A stretch of DNA of 28,339 nucleotides from a virus, in the IMG/VR virus record IMGVR_UViG_3300047550_003787, positions 1 to 28,339 of that record; one strand, written 5' to 3'. Of the stretch, positions 12,420 to 18,543 are shown piece by piece; positions within the stretch are counted from its first letter, which is position 1; every line of letters starts with the position of its first letter. The position numbers and the translations under genes are program-made. The notes under the pieces were generated by a model. That model had not been told where the DNA came from and made no database searches. It worked only from the letters and a program-made list of their open reading frames with translations.

Positions 12420-13022
12420 GGACTTATTGGTTATTATATTTTTAATAATAGTTAAAACTTTTTTGAAGTTTTCTATTTTGTTATACTTCATCCAAGAAGT
12501 ATCAATAATACAAAGTTCTATATTTTTTTCCAGACACGCTTGAAATTTTCTTTCATCGTTATTTTGTATTTGCTTTAATTTTTCTTCACCATAAATTAGT
12601 TCGTAATGAAAAATACCATTCAATTCAAATGCTAAATTAATTTCTGGAATGTAAATATCTAACTCTGAATTAATAGTATCTTTTCTATTGAAGTGAAAGT
12701 CAAAATTATATTCTTGACTTAACTGTTCTTGTAAAAATACTTCGAGTTTTGATACTCTAGTTCCATTTGTTTTGTGGGTATTATTATAAGTCGCAGCACA
12801 ACTTCTAGAACAAAAATGGTTTTTTGTTTTCTTTTGTTCTGCCGGAACTTTATGAAAACTTTTATTGCAATTCTTACATTTTACAAAGTTTTTTTCTTTT
12901 TCTTTAATTTGATATTTCTTATGACATTTTTTAGAGCAAAAATGATTGCCTTTTCCCCTTTTAACTTCATATGGTAATTTTTGAAAAAGTGTGCTACAAT
13001 TTAGACAAGTTACATCAACCAT
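12399..13022 (-). CDS. EDxHD-type (Vsr-like) homing endonuclease with two zinc fingers
   Basis: 207 residues. Two similar treble-clef zinc fingers (CLNC...HFCSKKC and CKNC...HFCSRSC) form the N-terminal DNA-binding part. The C-terminal nuclease domain has SKLEVFLQE, then ELDIYIPEINLAFELNGIFHYE, then a basic ERKFQAC and CIIDTSW. The Glu-Asp-Glu-x-His order fits the EDxHD/very-short-patch-repair-like fold used by some phage homing endonucleases. It lies on the minus strand beside tRNA-Ser and under a minus-strand late promoter. AT-rich codons set it apart from the neighbours. Likely a mobile gene. Confidence 0.78.
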   Translation of the reverse strand: MVDVTCLNCSTLFQKLPYEVKRGKGNHFCSKKCHKKYQIKEKEKNFVKCKNCNKSFHKVPAEQKKTKNHFCSRSCAATYNNTHKTNGTRVSKLEVFLQEQLSQEYNFDFHFNRKDTINSELDIYIPEINLAFELNGIFHYELIYGEEKLKQIQNNDERKFQACLEKNIELCIIDTSWMKYNKIENFKKVLTIIKNIITNKSSTDFKI

Positions 13023-13052
13023 AACTTTATAAATAACGGAAAGACCTATAAA

Positions 13053-13060
13053 TATTTATA
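13053..13060 (-). promoter_or_regulatory. minus-strand late promoter within a perfect palindrome
   Basis: TATAAATATTTATA (13047-13060) is a perfect palindrome that holds the late core TATAAATA on both strands. On the minus strand it is 30 bp from ATG 13022, the usual distance. The plus-strand copy faces tRNA-Ser, as does another plus-strand late core at 13028-13035. Confidence 0.7.
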
Positions 13061-13093
13061 TTTTTCAGATCTTTATCACTCCGTAAATATCAT

Positions 13094-13177
13094 AGTAGAG
13101 GTCCGGTTGGCCGAGGACGCCGCCTTGAAAGCGGTCGGGGTTAATAGCCTTCGCAGGTTCGATTCCTGTCTCTACTG
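13094..13177 (+). tRNA. tRNA-Ser(TGA) with unusual D arm
   Basis: Acceptor AGTAGAG (13094-13100) pairs perfectly with CTCTACT (13170-13176), discriminator G as expected for Ser. Anticodon loop CTTGAAA (TGA), long variable arm GGTTAATAGCC, T loop TTCGATT. The D region GTCCGGTTGGCCGAGGAC leaves at most one or two bases between acceptor and D stem (TCC/GGA), unlike standard tRNA-Ser. Confidence 0.88.
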
Positions 13178-13250
13178 TTATAACTGTAAATATTAGAAAT
13201 ATTACAAAATTTAAGATTGTCTTAATCTATATTTTTATATCAACACAAAC

Positions 13251-13298
13251 TTGACAAGTTGAAACTACCAACTAGTATAACTAGTAGTATTCAACTTG
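13251..13298 (+). promoter_or_regulatory. promoter overlapped by a long inverted repeat
   Basis: -35 TTGACA (13251-13256); candidate -10 TATAAC (13276-13281, spacer 19) or TAGTAT (13273-13278, spacer 16). An inverted repeat covers it: CAAGTTGAA (13255-13263) with TTCAACTTG (13290-13298), ACTAC (13264-13268) with GTAGT (13284-13288) and TAGT (13273-13276) with ACTA (13280-13283). About 18 pairs in total. It ends 6 bp before the ATG at 13305. Operator or mRNA structure. Confidence 0.65.
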
Positions 13299-13304
13299 AA
13301 CCTT

Positions 13305-13454
13305 ATGGATCAGCACACATACGACAATTGGGTGAAGATCAAGGCAGTCTTTGAAGAATCTGGTAACATAGATAATATGTTCTATAAAAGAGCAGTAGAA
13401 ATTGTAAAGACTAGAAGAGATCCTCTGGCAAAATTTCTTGGAGATGAAAAGTGA
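13305..13454 (+). CDS. 49-residue charged protein of unknown function
   Basis: ATG 13305, first gene after the inverted-repeat promoter. Starts MDQHTYDNWVKIK; helical and charged, with a basic KTRRDP segment near the end. Its TGA overlaps the next ATG (TGATG), so translation is coupled. It heads a six-gene run of tiny overlapping genes. Confidence 0.7.
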   Translation: MDQHTYDNWVKIKAVFEESGNIDNMFYKRAVEIVKTRRDPLAKFLGDEK

Positions 13455-13654
13455 TGGAACCACAGGATGAATTAGTGAGTCGTTCAGAAGTTCAGGAGAT
13501 GATCGATGCTGCCATACGACGCCACAATCGTAATGCTTCGATTATCAGTATGTGTGTTGGTTGGGTTGTTCTTGCACTTTTTGCTGAGGGTCTGCTTAGA
13601 CTCATTGGAGTAATACCTCCATTGTTGCCATCTCTTAGTATCACGCTAAAATAA
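13454..13654 (+). CDS. 66-residue protein with C-terminal membrane helix
   Basis: From ATG 13454. A polar N-terminal helix (SRSEVQEMIDAAIRRHNR) is followed by a hydrophobic segment (about residues 29-62, with a break at VIPPLLP). Likely a tail-anchored or hairpin membrane protein. Coupled to the previous gene. Family not recognised. Confidence 0.7.
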   Translation: MEPQDELVSRSEVQEMIDAAIRRHNRNASIISMCVGWVVLALFAEGLLRLIGVIPPLLPSLSITLK

Positions 13655-13657
13655 AAA

Positions 13658-13780
13658 ATGACAACAGAAGATTGGTTTATATTTATTGAGTTTTTCTCAC
13701 ATATGCTTTATATGTTTGTGGCATTTATGTGTGGTCTCATCATTGGTTACCTTGTAGGATTTAAAAACGGAGGAATGTAA
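13658..13780 (+). CDS. 40-residue membrane protein
   Basis: ATG 13658 to TAA 13780. Almost wholly hydrophobic (FIFIEFFSHMLYMFVAF, then GLIIGYLVG), ending KNGGM. Its last codons carry GGAGG, which is the SD of the next gene. One long or two short membrane helices. Confidence 0.65.
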   Translation: MTTEDWFIFIEFFSHMLYMFVAFMCGLIIGYLVGFKNGGM

Positions 13781-13869
13781 TGGGTAATTTGGTTATTAAT
13801 ACTATTGTTATTTTTGGTCTCATAATATTTTTTATAAATTGGGGACTTCACAATGCCTATCCGCAATAA
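13780..13869 (+). CDS. 29-residue membrane peptide
   Basis: ATG 13780 overlaps the preceding TAA (TAATG) and has a GGAGG SD at 13769-13773. The product has a single helix (LVINTIVIFGLIIFFINW) and a short tail HNAYPQ. The size and layout recall small photosystem or cytochrome-complex subunits, but I see no specific match. Confidence 0.6.
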   Translation: MGNLVINTIVIFGLIIFFINWGLHNAYPQ

Positions 13870-14053
13870 AAGAAAATATGAATTTGCTATGTCTTCATTT
13901 GTAAGAATGCTTGGACATAATGTAAATCACAATCACGATATCAATCGGTTTTGTATAGAATGGTCTGAGTGGGGTGTAGACGCCCCTCTATCAGGACTGA
14001 ATGAAGTAGACCAATACTTCTACTATGAATATAAGAGTTGGAGAGGGGGATGA
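13853..14053 (+). CDS. 66-residue soluble protein of unknown function
   Basis: ATG 13853 overlaps the previous gene by 17 bp, with GGGG about 8 bp upstream as a weak SD. Basic start (MPIRNKRKYEFAM), then His/Asn-rich middle and aromatic C-terminus (YFYYEYKSW). Ends with ATGA shared with the next start. Confidence 0.65.
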   Translation: MPIRNKRKYEFAMSSFVRMLGHNVNHNHDINRFCIEWSEWGVDAPLSGLNEVDQYFYYEYKSWRGG

Positions 14054-14166
14054 TTTTTCACATCGTAGAAACACTTGCATCAAGTCCAGTCTGGTTAGGA
14101 CTTTGTGGAGCAGGATTGACAATCGCTCCGATTATGGGTATAATGCTTATACATCGAACTAAATAA
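14050..14166 (+). CDS. 38-residue membrane protein
   Basis: ATG 14050 shares ATGA with the preceding stop and has a GAGGGGG SD. One hydrophobic segment (SPVWLGLCGAGLTIAPIMGIMLI) ending in HRTK, which orients the C-terminus to the cytoplasm by the positive-inside rule. Last gene of the run. Confidence 0.65.
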   Translation: MIFHIVETLASSPVWLGLCGAGLTIAPIMGIMLIHRTK

Positions 14167-14174
14167 CGATGTAA

Positions 14175-14245
14175 CGGGGTATAGTAGAAAAGTATAACTC
14201 TGCGTTTGGGACGCAGCGAAGAGGGGGCAGTACCTTCTACCCCGA
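14175..14245 (+). tRNA. divergent tRNA-Pro(TGG)-like sequence
   Basis: Acceptor CGGGGTA (14175-14181) pairs perfectly with TACCCCG (14238-14244); anticodon stem CTGCG/CGCAG is perfect around TTTGGGA (anticodon TGG). The T stem GAGGG/CCTTC pairs with one wobble, but the T loop is GGCAGTA rather than TTCRAAT, and the D arm is short, with weak pairing and no GG. It may be a decaying tRNA, an unusual functional tRNA, or a tRNA mimic. Confidence 0.6.
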
Positions 14246-14246
14246 T

Positions 14247-14266
14247 TGCCAGTTTCCCAACTGGCA
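14247..14266 (+). other. perfect hairpin after the tRNA-Pro-like sequence
   Basis: TGCCAGTT-TCCC-AACTGGCA, 8-bp stem with a 4-base loop, one base after the tRNA-like discriminator and 3 bp before the next -35 box. It lacks a T tract; may act in 3' processing. Confidence 0.6.
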
Positions 14267-14269
14267 CAC

Positions 14270-14309
14270 TTGACCAAACACAGTCCAACACTTATAATAC
14301 TTAAGTATT
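14270..14309 (+). promoter_or_regulatory. sigma70-type promoter TTGACC-17-TATAAT with palindrome
   Basis: -35 TTGACC (14270-14275), -10 TATAAT (14293-14298), 17-bp spacer. A perfect 14-bp palindrome AATACTTAAGTATT (14296-14309) overlaps the -10 and the start site, as an operator would. Drives 14322 and following genes. Confidence 0.8.
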
Positions 14310-14321
14310 CATCACACAACA

Positions 14322-14537
14322 ATGTCTCTGATCGAAAAATTCAAGAAAGATGTTAGCACTTTGCGTTCTGCTGCTAATGGGGATATCTACCTTGATGTAA
14401 AGAGTCCGAAACTTTATAAGAAAGTTCGCCGCTATTATGAAAATAATGGTGTCGTGTTTTCTGGAGATCCCCTTGACGATTATGAAATGCTGATGGATTA
14501 TCTCTATCAGGATCTTGAAACGATTGAGGTTGCCTAA
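14322..14537 (+). CDS. 71-residue acidic protein of unknown function
   Basis: ATG 14322, first gene after the 14270 promoter, no SD. The sequence mixes a basic N-terminal half (FKKDVSTLRS, KLYKKVRRYYENNG) with an acidic C-terminal half (DDYEMLMDYLYQDLETIE). Coupled to the next gene by a TAATG overlap. Confidence 0.7.
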   Translation: MSLIEKFKKDVSTLRSAANGDIYLDVKSPKLYKKVRRYYENNGVVFSGDPLDDYEMLMDYLYQDLETIEVA

Positions 14538-14800
14538 TGAAAGTCGTCAAAAAACCTACCATTCTTCTTGAACGGTTTCCCTATCGTTATGTCCAGGTCG
14601 GTACATTAGAAATCAACGGGAAACCTGATTATCGTATTCAGAAAGTAGATTCCTACACTGGGCGATATAGGGATATGTATCTTTTAGATAATGAGATGCA
14701 ATTGATGACGGCAATGGAAGATTTTTCTTACACTTGTTGGTTAGATTCAGATATGGTTCCTGCATATGTGAAAGATGACGAAGACACGGATAGTCTTTAA
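14537..14800 (+). CDS. 87-residue protein of unknown function
   Basis: Starts at the overlapping ATG 14537. Beta-rich look (KPTILLERFPYRYVQVGTLEI, then DYRIQKVDSYTGRYRDMYLLD) and an acidic tail (DDEDTDSL). No cysteine pattern or membrane segment. Likely an early host-takeover gene by position, but that is only inference. Confidence 0.7.
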   Translation: MKVVKKPTILLERFPYRYVQVGTLEINGKPDYRIQKVDSYTGRYRDMYLLDNEMQLMTAMEDFSYTCWLDSDMVPAYVKDDEDTDSL

Positions 14801-14827
14801 AAGAACTGGTCGGAAGCAAACCCCCCT

Positions 14828-15061
14828 ATGTCAAAGTCTAATATATTCAGATATATTGGTAATATTCTTCTCTTATCAGGATACTTTTTCCTATTATGGG
14901 GAGATATGAAAATCGGACTATTTGTAAAATGTATTGGAAACGTATTTGTCGTTCCCTTTGCTATCAAATATAAGTTTTGGGACATTCTTTTCTTATGTGG
15001 TTTTTATGCTGCCATTGAAATTCCAAAACTAGTCCAACTTTTCCTAGTTAAGTCAAACTAG
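14828..15061 (+). CDS. 77-residue polytopic membrane protein
   Basis: ATG 14828, no SD. About three hydrophobic helices (YIGNILLLSGYFFLLWG, FVKCIGNVFVVPFAIK, FWDILFLCGFYAAIEIP). Balanced loops with Lys. No transporter signature recognised. It is the last gene before the promoter of the glycan island. Confidence 0.65.
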   Translation: MSKSNIFRYIGNILLLSGYFFLLWGDMKIGLFVKCIGNVFVVPFAIKYKFWDILFLCGFYAAIEIPKLVQLFLVKSN

Positions 15062-15191
15062 GTGGTGGAGCCAATCCCCAATATGCCCGTGATGGAGACA
15101 CGTTAACAATCCTGGTGCGGATGGGATAACTCCCGCCCAGTTTCTTGCTTCTGGTCAAAGAGCAAGTGGCGAGCCTGCATAAACTGAGTAG
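15062..15191 (+). other. region with a possible decayed coding remnant
   Basis: No complete gene. Two frames look protein-like in succession: first a Gly/Asn-rich stretch (GGGANPQYARDGDTLTI, from 15061), then in another frame PGADGITPAQFLASGQRASG up to TAA at about 15183. Together they resemble the end of a tail-fibre-like protein broken by a frameshift. A stem CTTGCT/AGCAAG lies near 15147-15170. A structured RNA is the alternative. Confidence 0.3.
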
Positions 15192-15192
15192 A

Positions 15193-15227
15193 GGGGAGTT
15201 GCATAAACTCTCCTTTTTTGGTATAAT
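15193..15227 (+). promoter_or_regulatory. terminator hairpin fused to promoter TTGCAT-17-TATAAT
   Basis: GGGGAGTT (15193-15200) pairs with AACTCTCC (15206-15213), followed by six T (15214-15219): an intrinsic terminator for the upstream genes. The -35-like TTGCAT (15199-15204) lies in its loop and TATAAT (15222-15227) is 17 bp on. It therefore both ends one unit and starts the glycan operon. Confidence 0.7.
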
Positions 15228-15250
15228 TGTATGATAACAATCTATTGTTT

Positions 15251-16075
15251 ATGAAATTACATTTAACTTACTTTGGAGATAATAACTTTTCTTTAGGTAA
15301 GAATAGAATCAGAAAGCAAGCAGAAAACTTTGGAGTCTTTGAAACGATTCAAGAGTTTGGAGAATCTGACTTGGAGGATAATCTATTTTGGGAGCAATAT
15401 GCAAAACCAATGATGAATCCTCGCATAGGAATGCCTAGAAGGTATTATGGATATTATGTCTGTAAACCTTACTTTATTCTCAAAGCACTAGAAAATATTC
15501 CTGAAGATGATGTACTTCTTTATGTTGATTCTGGATGTGAGTTGAATAAAAACGGTCTAGAAAAACTGAAACAATATTATGAAGAGTGTCTTGAAACTGA
15601 GGGAGTCTTCTTTACTTTAGATCTTCCAGAAATTCAGTGGACAAAGATGGATACCTATCACCATATTGTTGGGGACAATGATGAATACCTTATGACCCGA
15701 CAAGTTATTTCTGGTATCTTTTTCCTGAAGAATACACCTATGATGCGTGAGTTAGTTCAGAAATGGACTGATGTTTGTATTGAAGGTGGTGGAAAGTATC
15801 TTGATGATAGTGCTTCAATTCTTCCAAATGATGAAATTTTCAGGGAGAATAGACACGACCAATCTATTTGGTCTTTGCTTTTAAAGAAAAAGGCAGAAAC
15901 TCATGACTTTACATTTCATGAGGATGATACTTATGAAACGATTTGGAATGCTGCTGGAATGTCGGGGGTTCCTGTAGGGCAGCAACAAGCACAAATTTGG
16001 AATACCTACGGTAGAGAGTATCCAATCTGGGCAACTAGAAATGGTCAAGTAGATTTTACAAATTGTCAAGTATGA
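15251..16075 (+). CDS. putative glycosyltransferase, first gene of the glycan island
   Basis: 274 residues from ATG 15251 ([12 protein letters not shown]). The segment [19 protein letters not shown] followed by [14 protein letters not shown] fits GT-A sugar-transferase-like proteins in which a strand ends in the metal-binding motif; here it reads VDSG rather than DxD. Later, SGIFFLKN and [12 protein letters not shown] resemble the acceptor-side half of GT32/MNN-like enzymes. Would transfer a sugar from a nucleotide donor. Shares ATGA with the next gene. The TTG at 15227 is rejected because it lies in the -10 box. Confidence 0.65.
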   Translation: MKLHLTYFGDNNFSLGKNRIRKQAENFGVFETIQEFGESDLEDNLFWEQYAKPMMNPRIGMPRRYYGYYVCKPYFILKALENIPEDDVLLYVDSGCELNKNGLEKLKQYYEECLETEGVFFTLDLPEIQWTKMDTYHHIVGDNDEYLMTRQVISGIFFLKNTPMMRELVQKWTDVCIEGGGKYLDDSASILPNDEIFRENRHDQSIWSLLLKKKAETHDFTFHEDDTYETIWNAAGMSGVPVGQQQAQIWNTYGREYPIWATRNGQVDFTNCQV

Positions 16076-17073
16076 AAAAAGCATTAATAACCGGAGCGAC
16101 AGGTCAAGATGGTTCTTATCTAGCAGAATTACTACTTGAAAAAGGTTATCAAGTTCATGGCATTATCAGACGATCATCCCTTATTAATACTAATCGTATT
16201 GATCATATCTATGATTCTATTACTCTCCATTACGGTGACCTTACTGATTCTACCAATCTTGTAAGAATTATTCAAAAAGTAAAGCCTGATGAAATTTATA
16301 ATCTTGGTGCTCAAAGTCATGTCAAAGTATCCTTTGAGATGCCTGAATACACTGCTGATGTGGATGCTGTGGGAACTCTTCGTATTCTTGAAGCAGTGCG
16401 TCTTTTGGGGATGGAAGATAATGTCCGCATTTATCAAGCATCTACAAGCGAACTTTATGGTCTTGTACAAGAAATTCCTCAAAGGGAAACTACTCCTTTT
16501 TATCCCCGTTCTCCTTATGGGGTAGCAAAACTATATGGTTACTGGATTGCAAAAAACTATCGTGAATCTTATGGAATGTATGCTTGCACAGGTATTCTTT
16601 TCAATCATGAATCTCCTCGTCGTGGAGAGACATTTGTTACTCGTAAAATTACCCGTGCTCTCTCAAAAATCTCTACAGGACAACAACAGATTCTTGAGTT
16701 GGGAAATCTGAATGCAAAGCGTGACTGGGGACATGCTAAAGACTTTGTGGAAGCAATGTGGATGATGCTTCAGCAGGATGAACCTGATGATTTTGTGATT
16801 GCGACTGGAGAGCAATATTCTGTGCGTGAGTTTGTAGAAGAGGCAGCACCTTATTTTGGTATGAATATTGTCTGGCAGGGTGAAGGTCTAGATGAAATTG
16901 GTATTGACAAAAATACAGGAAAAATGGTTGTGCGAGTTAACCCTAAATATTTCCGACCTGCTGAAGTAGAGACTTTATTAGGTGATGCCACGAAGGCAAA
17001 AGAAAAACTTGGTTGGACGCCAAAGACTTCTTTCAAACAATTAGTTGAGGATATGTGCATTTATGGACAGTGA
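16072..17073 (+). CDS. gmd: GDP-mannose 4,6-dehydratase
   Basis: 333 residues, SDR extended family. NADP-binding GATGQDG at 8-14; active-site Thr125 and Glu127 in STSELYG; Tyr149 and Lys153 in SPYGVAK; substrate loop [17 protein letters not shown]. These are all diagnostic of Gmd, which converts GDP-D-mannose to GDP-4-keto-6-deoxy-D-mannose. Length is slightly below bacterial Gmd (about 370) but all motifs are present. Start ATG 16072; overlaps both neighbours. GDP-mannose must come from the host, as no mannose-1-phosphate guanylyltransferase of clear type is seen here. Confidence 0.95.
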   Translation: MKKALITGATGQDGSYLAELLLEKGYQVHGIIRRSSLINTNRIDHIYDSITLHYGDLTDSTNLVRIIQKVKPDEIYNLGAQSHVKVSFEMPEYTADVDAVGTLRILEAVRLLGMEDNVRIYQASTSELYGLVQEIPQRETTPFYPRSPYGVAKLYGYWIAKNYRESYGMYACTGILFNHESPRRGETFVTRKITRALSKISTGQQQILELGNLNAKRDWGHAKDFVEAMWMMLQQDEPDDFVIATGEQYSVREFVEEAAPYFGMNIVWQGEGLDEIGIDKNTGKMVVRVNPKYFRPAEVETLLGDATKAKEKLGWTPKTSFKQLVEDMCIYGQ

Positions 17074-17977
17074 TTCTAGGGTATTAGTTGCTGGTGCCAA
17101 TGGAATGGTTGGTTCAGCAATTGTGAGAAATCTTGAGAGTAAAGGTTATACCAACATCATTAAAGGCACTCGTAATGATGTAGATTTTACAAATCAAGAT
17201 GAGACAGAAAGATACTTTTTTTCAGAAGAACCTGAGTATGTTTTTGTCGCTGCTGCTAAGGTTGGCGGTATTATGGCAAACAACAACCATAAGGCAGAGT
17301 TTCTGACTGAGAATCTGCAAATTCAGACTAATCTTATTCAACAGTCTTATAACTTTGGTGTAAAGAAATTACTCTTCCTTGGGTCTTCCTGCATTTATCC
17401 TAAGTTTGCCACTCAACCAATTACTGAAGATCAGTTAATGACTGGTCCTCTTGAGCCAACTAACGATGCCTATGCTATTGCTAAGATTGCTGGCATTATG
17501 ATGTGTCAGGCATATCGTCAGCAGTATGGTTTCAATGCCATTTCTTTGATGCCTACGAATCTTTATGGTCCTAATGATAATTTTGACCTGGAGACTTCAC
17601 ATGTTCTTCCTGCAATGATTGCTAAATTTCATAACGCTAAAGAATCCGTAACTCTTTGGGGTAATGGTTCAGCAATGCGTGAGTTTTTGCATGTTGATGA
17701 TCTTGCTGAAGCATGTTATGTCTGTATGCAGAAGTATGATGAAGCAGGACATATTAATGTTGGTACAGGTGAGGATGTTGGAATTTGGGAACTTGCAAAT
17801 ATTATTGCTGATGTTGTTGGTTATGATCGTGACATAAACTGGGATTTCACTAAACCAAATGGAACTCCTCGCAAGGTTATGAATGTAGATCGAATCAAAG
17901 CACTTGGATGGAAACCAAAGATTGGTCTCCGTGAAGGTATTGAAGATACATATCAGTGGTATAAACAATGTCTGTAA
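17063..17977 (+). CDS. fcl: GDP-L-fucose synthase
   Basis: 304 residues. GANGMVG NADP-binding loop at 11-17, GSSCIYP with Ser109 and Cys110 (catalytic Cys of the epimerase step), Tyr137 and Lys141 in NDAYAIAK, and SHVLPAMI with the His that acts as general acid. Fcl (WcaG) performs the 3,5-epimerisation and 4-reduction of the Gmd product to GDP-L-fucose. Start ATG 17063 lies inside the end of gmd (11-bp overlap). Together the two genes give a complete route from GDP-mannose to GDP-fucose. Confidence 0.95.
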   Translation: MDSDSRVLVAGANGMVGSAIVRNLESKGYTNIIKGTRNDVDFTNQDETERYFFSEEPEYVFVAAAKVGGIMANNNHKAEFLTENLQIQTNLIQQSYNFGVKKLLFLGSSCIYPKFATQPITEDQLMTGPLEPTNDAYAIAKIAGIMMCQAYRQQYGFNAISLMPTNLYGPNDNFDLETSHVLPAMIAKFHNAKESVTLWGNGSAMREFLHVDDLAEACYVCMQKYDEAGHINVGTGEDVGIWELANIIADVVGYDRDINWDFTKPNGTPRKVMNVDRIKALGWKPKIGLREGIEDTYQWYKQCL

Positions 17978-18543
17978 AAGACTTTTATAAATCTCACATT
18001 GAGTCTATTCAAACTTCTTACGATTATCTTGAAGATGAAAAGGTTGAGAAGTTGATAGACCTTATGTTAAATTGTAAAGGAAAAATACTCTTTACGGGAA
18101 TTGGTAAGAATGGACATGTTGCTGCTAAAGCAACTTCTACAATTTCTTCAATTGGACTTCCTTGTTTTTTCATTGATGCTGTTGATAGTGTGCATGGAGA
18201 CATGGGAGTTGTTGATGAAAACGATATATTGATTGCTGTATCCAAAAGTGGAAATACTGATGAATTGATTAATTTTTTACATCATGTAAATCATAAGAAT
18301 TGTAAGATTGTGTCTATTCACTCTAATGATGGAAATCAATCTCAAAAGTATTGTTATCTTGATATTAATTTACATGTTGATAGAGAAGCGGACCACTTAA
18401 ATATTGTTCCAACTTCATCTATAGCAATTTTTACAATTTTTCTTCAATCAGTTGCTTGCGAAATATCAAGAAGAAAAAATCTGACACTTAAACAGTTTGT
18501 CCAAAATCATCCAGGTGGTAGTATCGGAAAGACAACAGTATGA
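17968..18543 (+). CDS. KdsD/KpsF-like sugar-phosphate isomerase (SIS domain only)
   Basis: 191 residues. SIS-domain motifs of arabinose-5-phosphate isomerases: GIGKNGHVAAK, then DSVHGDMGVV (with the conserved His-Gly-Asp), SKSGNTDEL (phosphate binding) and the terminal NHPGGSIGK. The usual two CBS domains of KdsD are missing, as in short family members. Known family reaction: ribulose 5-phosphate to arabinose 5-phosphate, also seen for GutQ and KpsF. Starts 10 bp before the fcl stop and runs 4 bp into the next gene. No KdsA/KdsB homologue for Kdo follows, so the product may enter a different activated sugar. Confidence 0.85.
   Translation: MSVKDFYKSHIESIQTSYDYLEDEKVEKLIDLMLNCKGKILFTGIGKNGHVAAKATSTISSIGLPCFFIDAVDSVHGDMGVVDENDILIAVSKSGNTDELINFLHHVNHKNCKIVSIHSNDGNQSQKYCYLDINLHVDREADHLNIVPTSSIAIFTIFLQSVACEISRRKNLTLKQFVQNHPGGSIGKTTV

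Noticed and set aside
12774-12977. Phe-rich plus-strand frame opposite the EDxHD endonuclease
   Set aside because: Complement of the Lys-rich zinc-finger coding sequence; the minus frame has real motifs.
13454-14166. Photosystem or cytochrome small subunits
   Set aside because: Size and hydrophobicity fit, but no diagnostic residues are seen, so no photosynthesis name was assigned.
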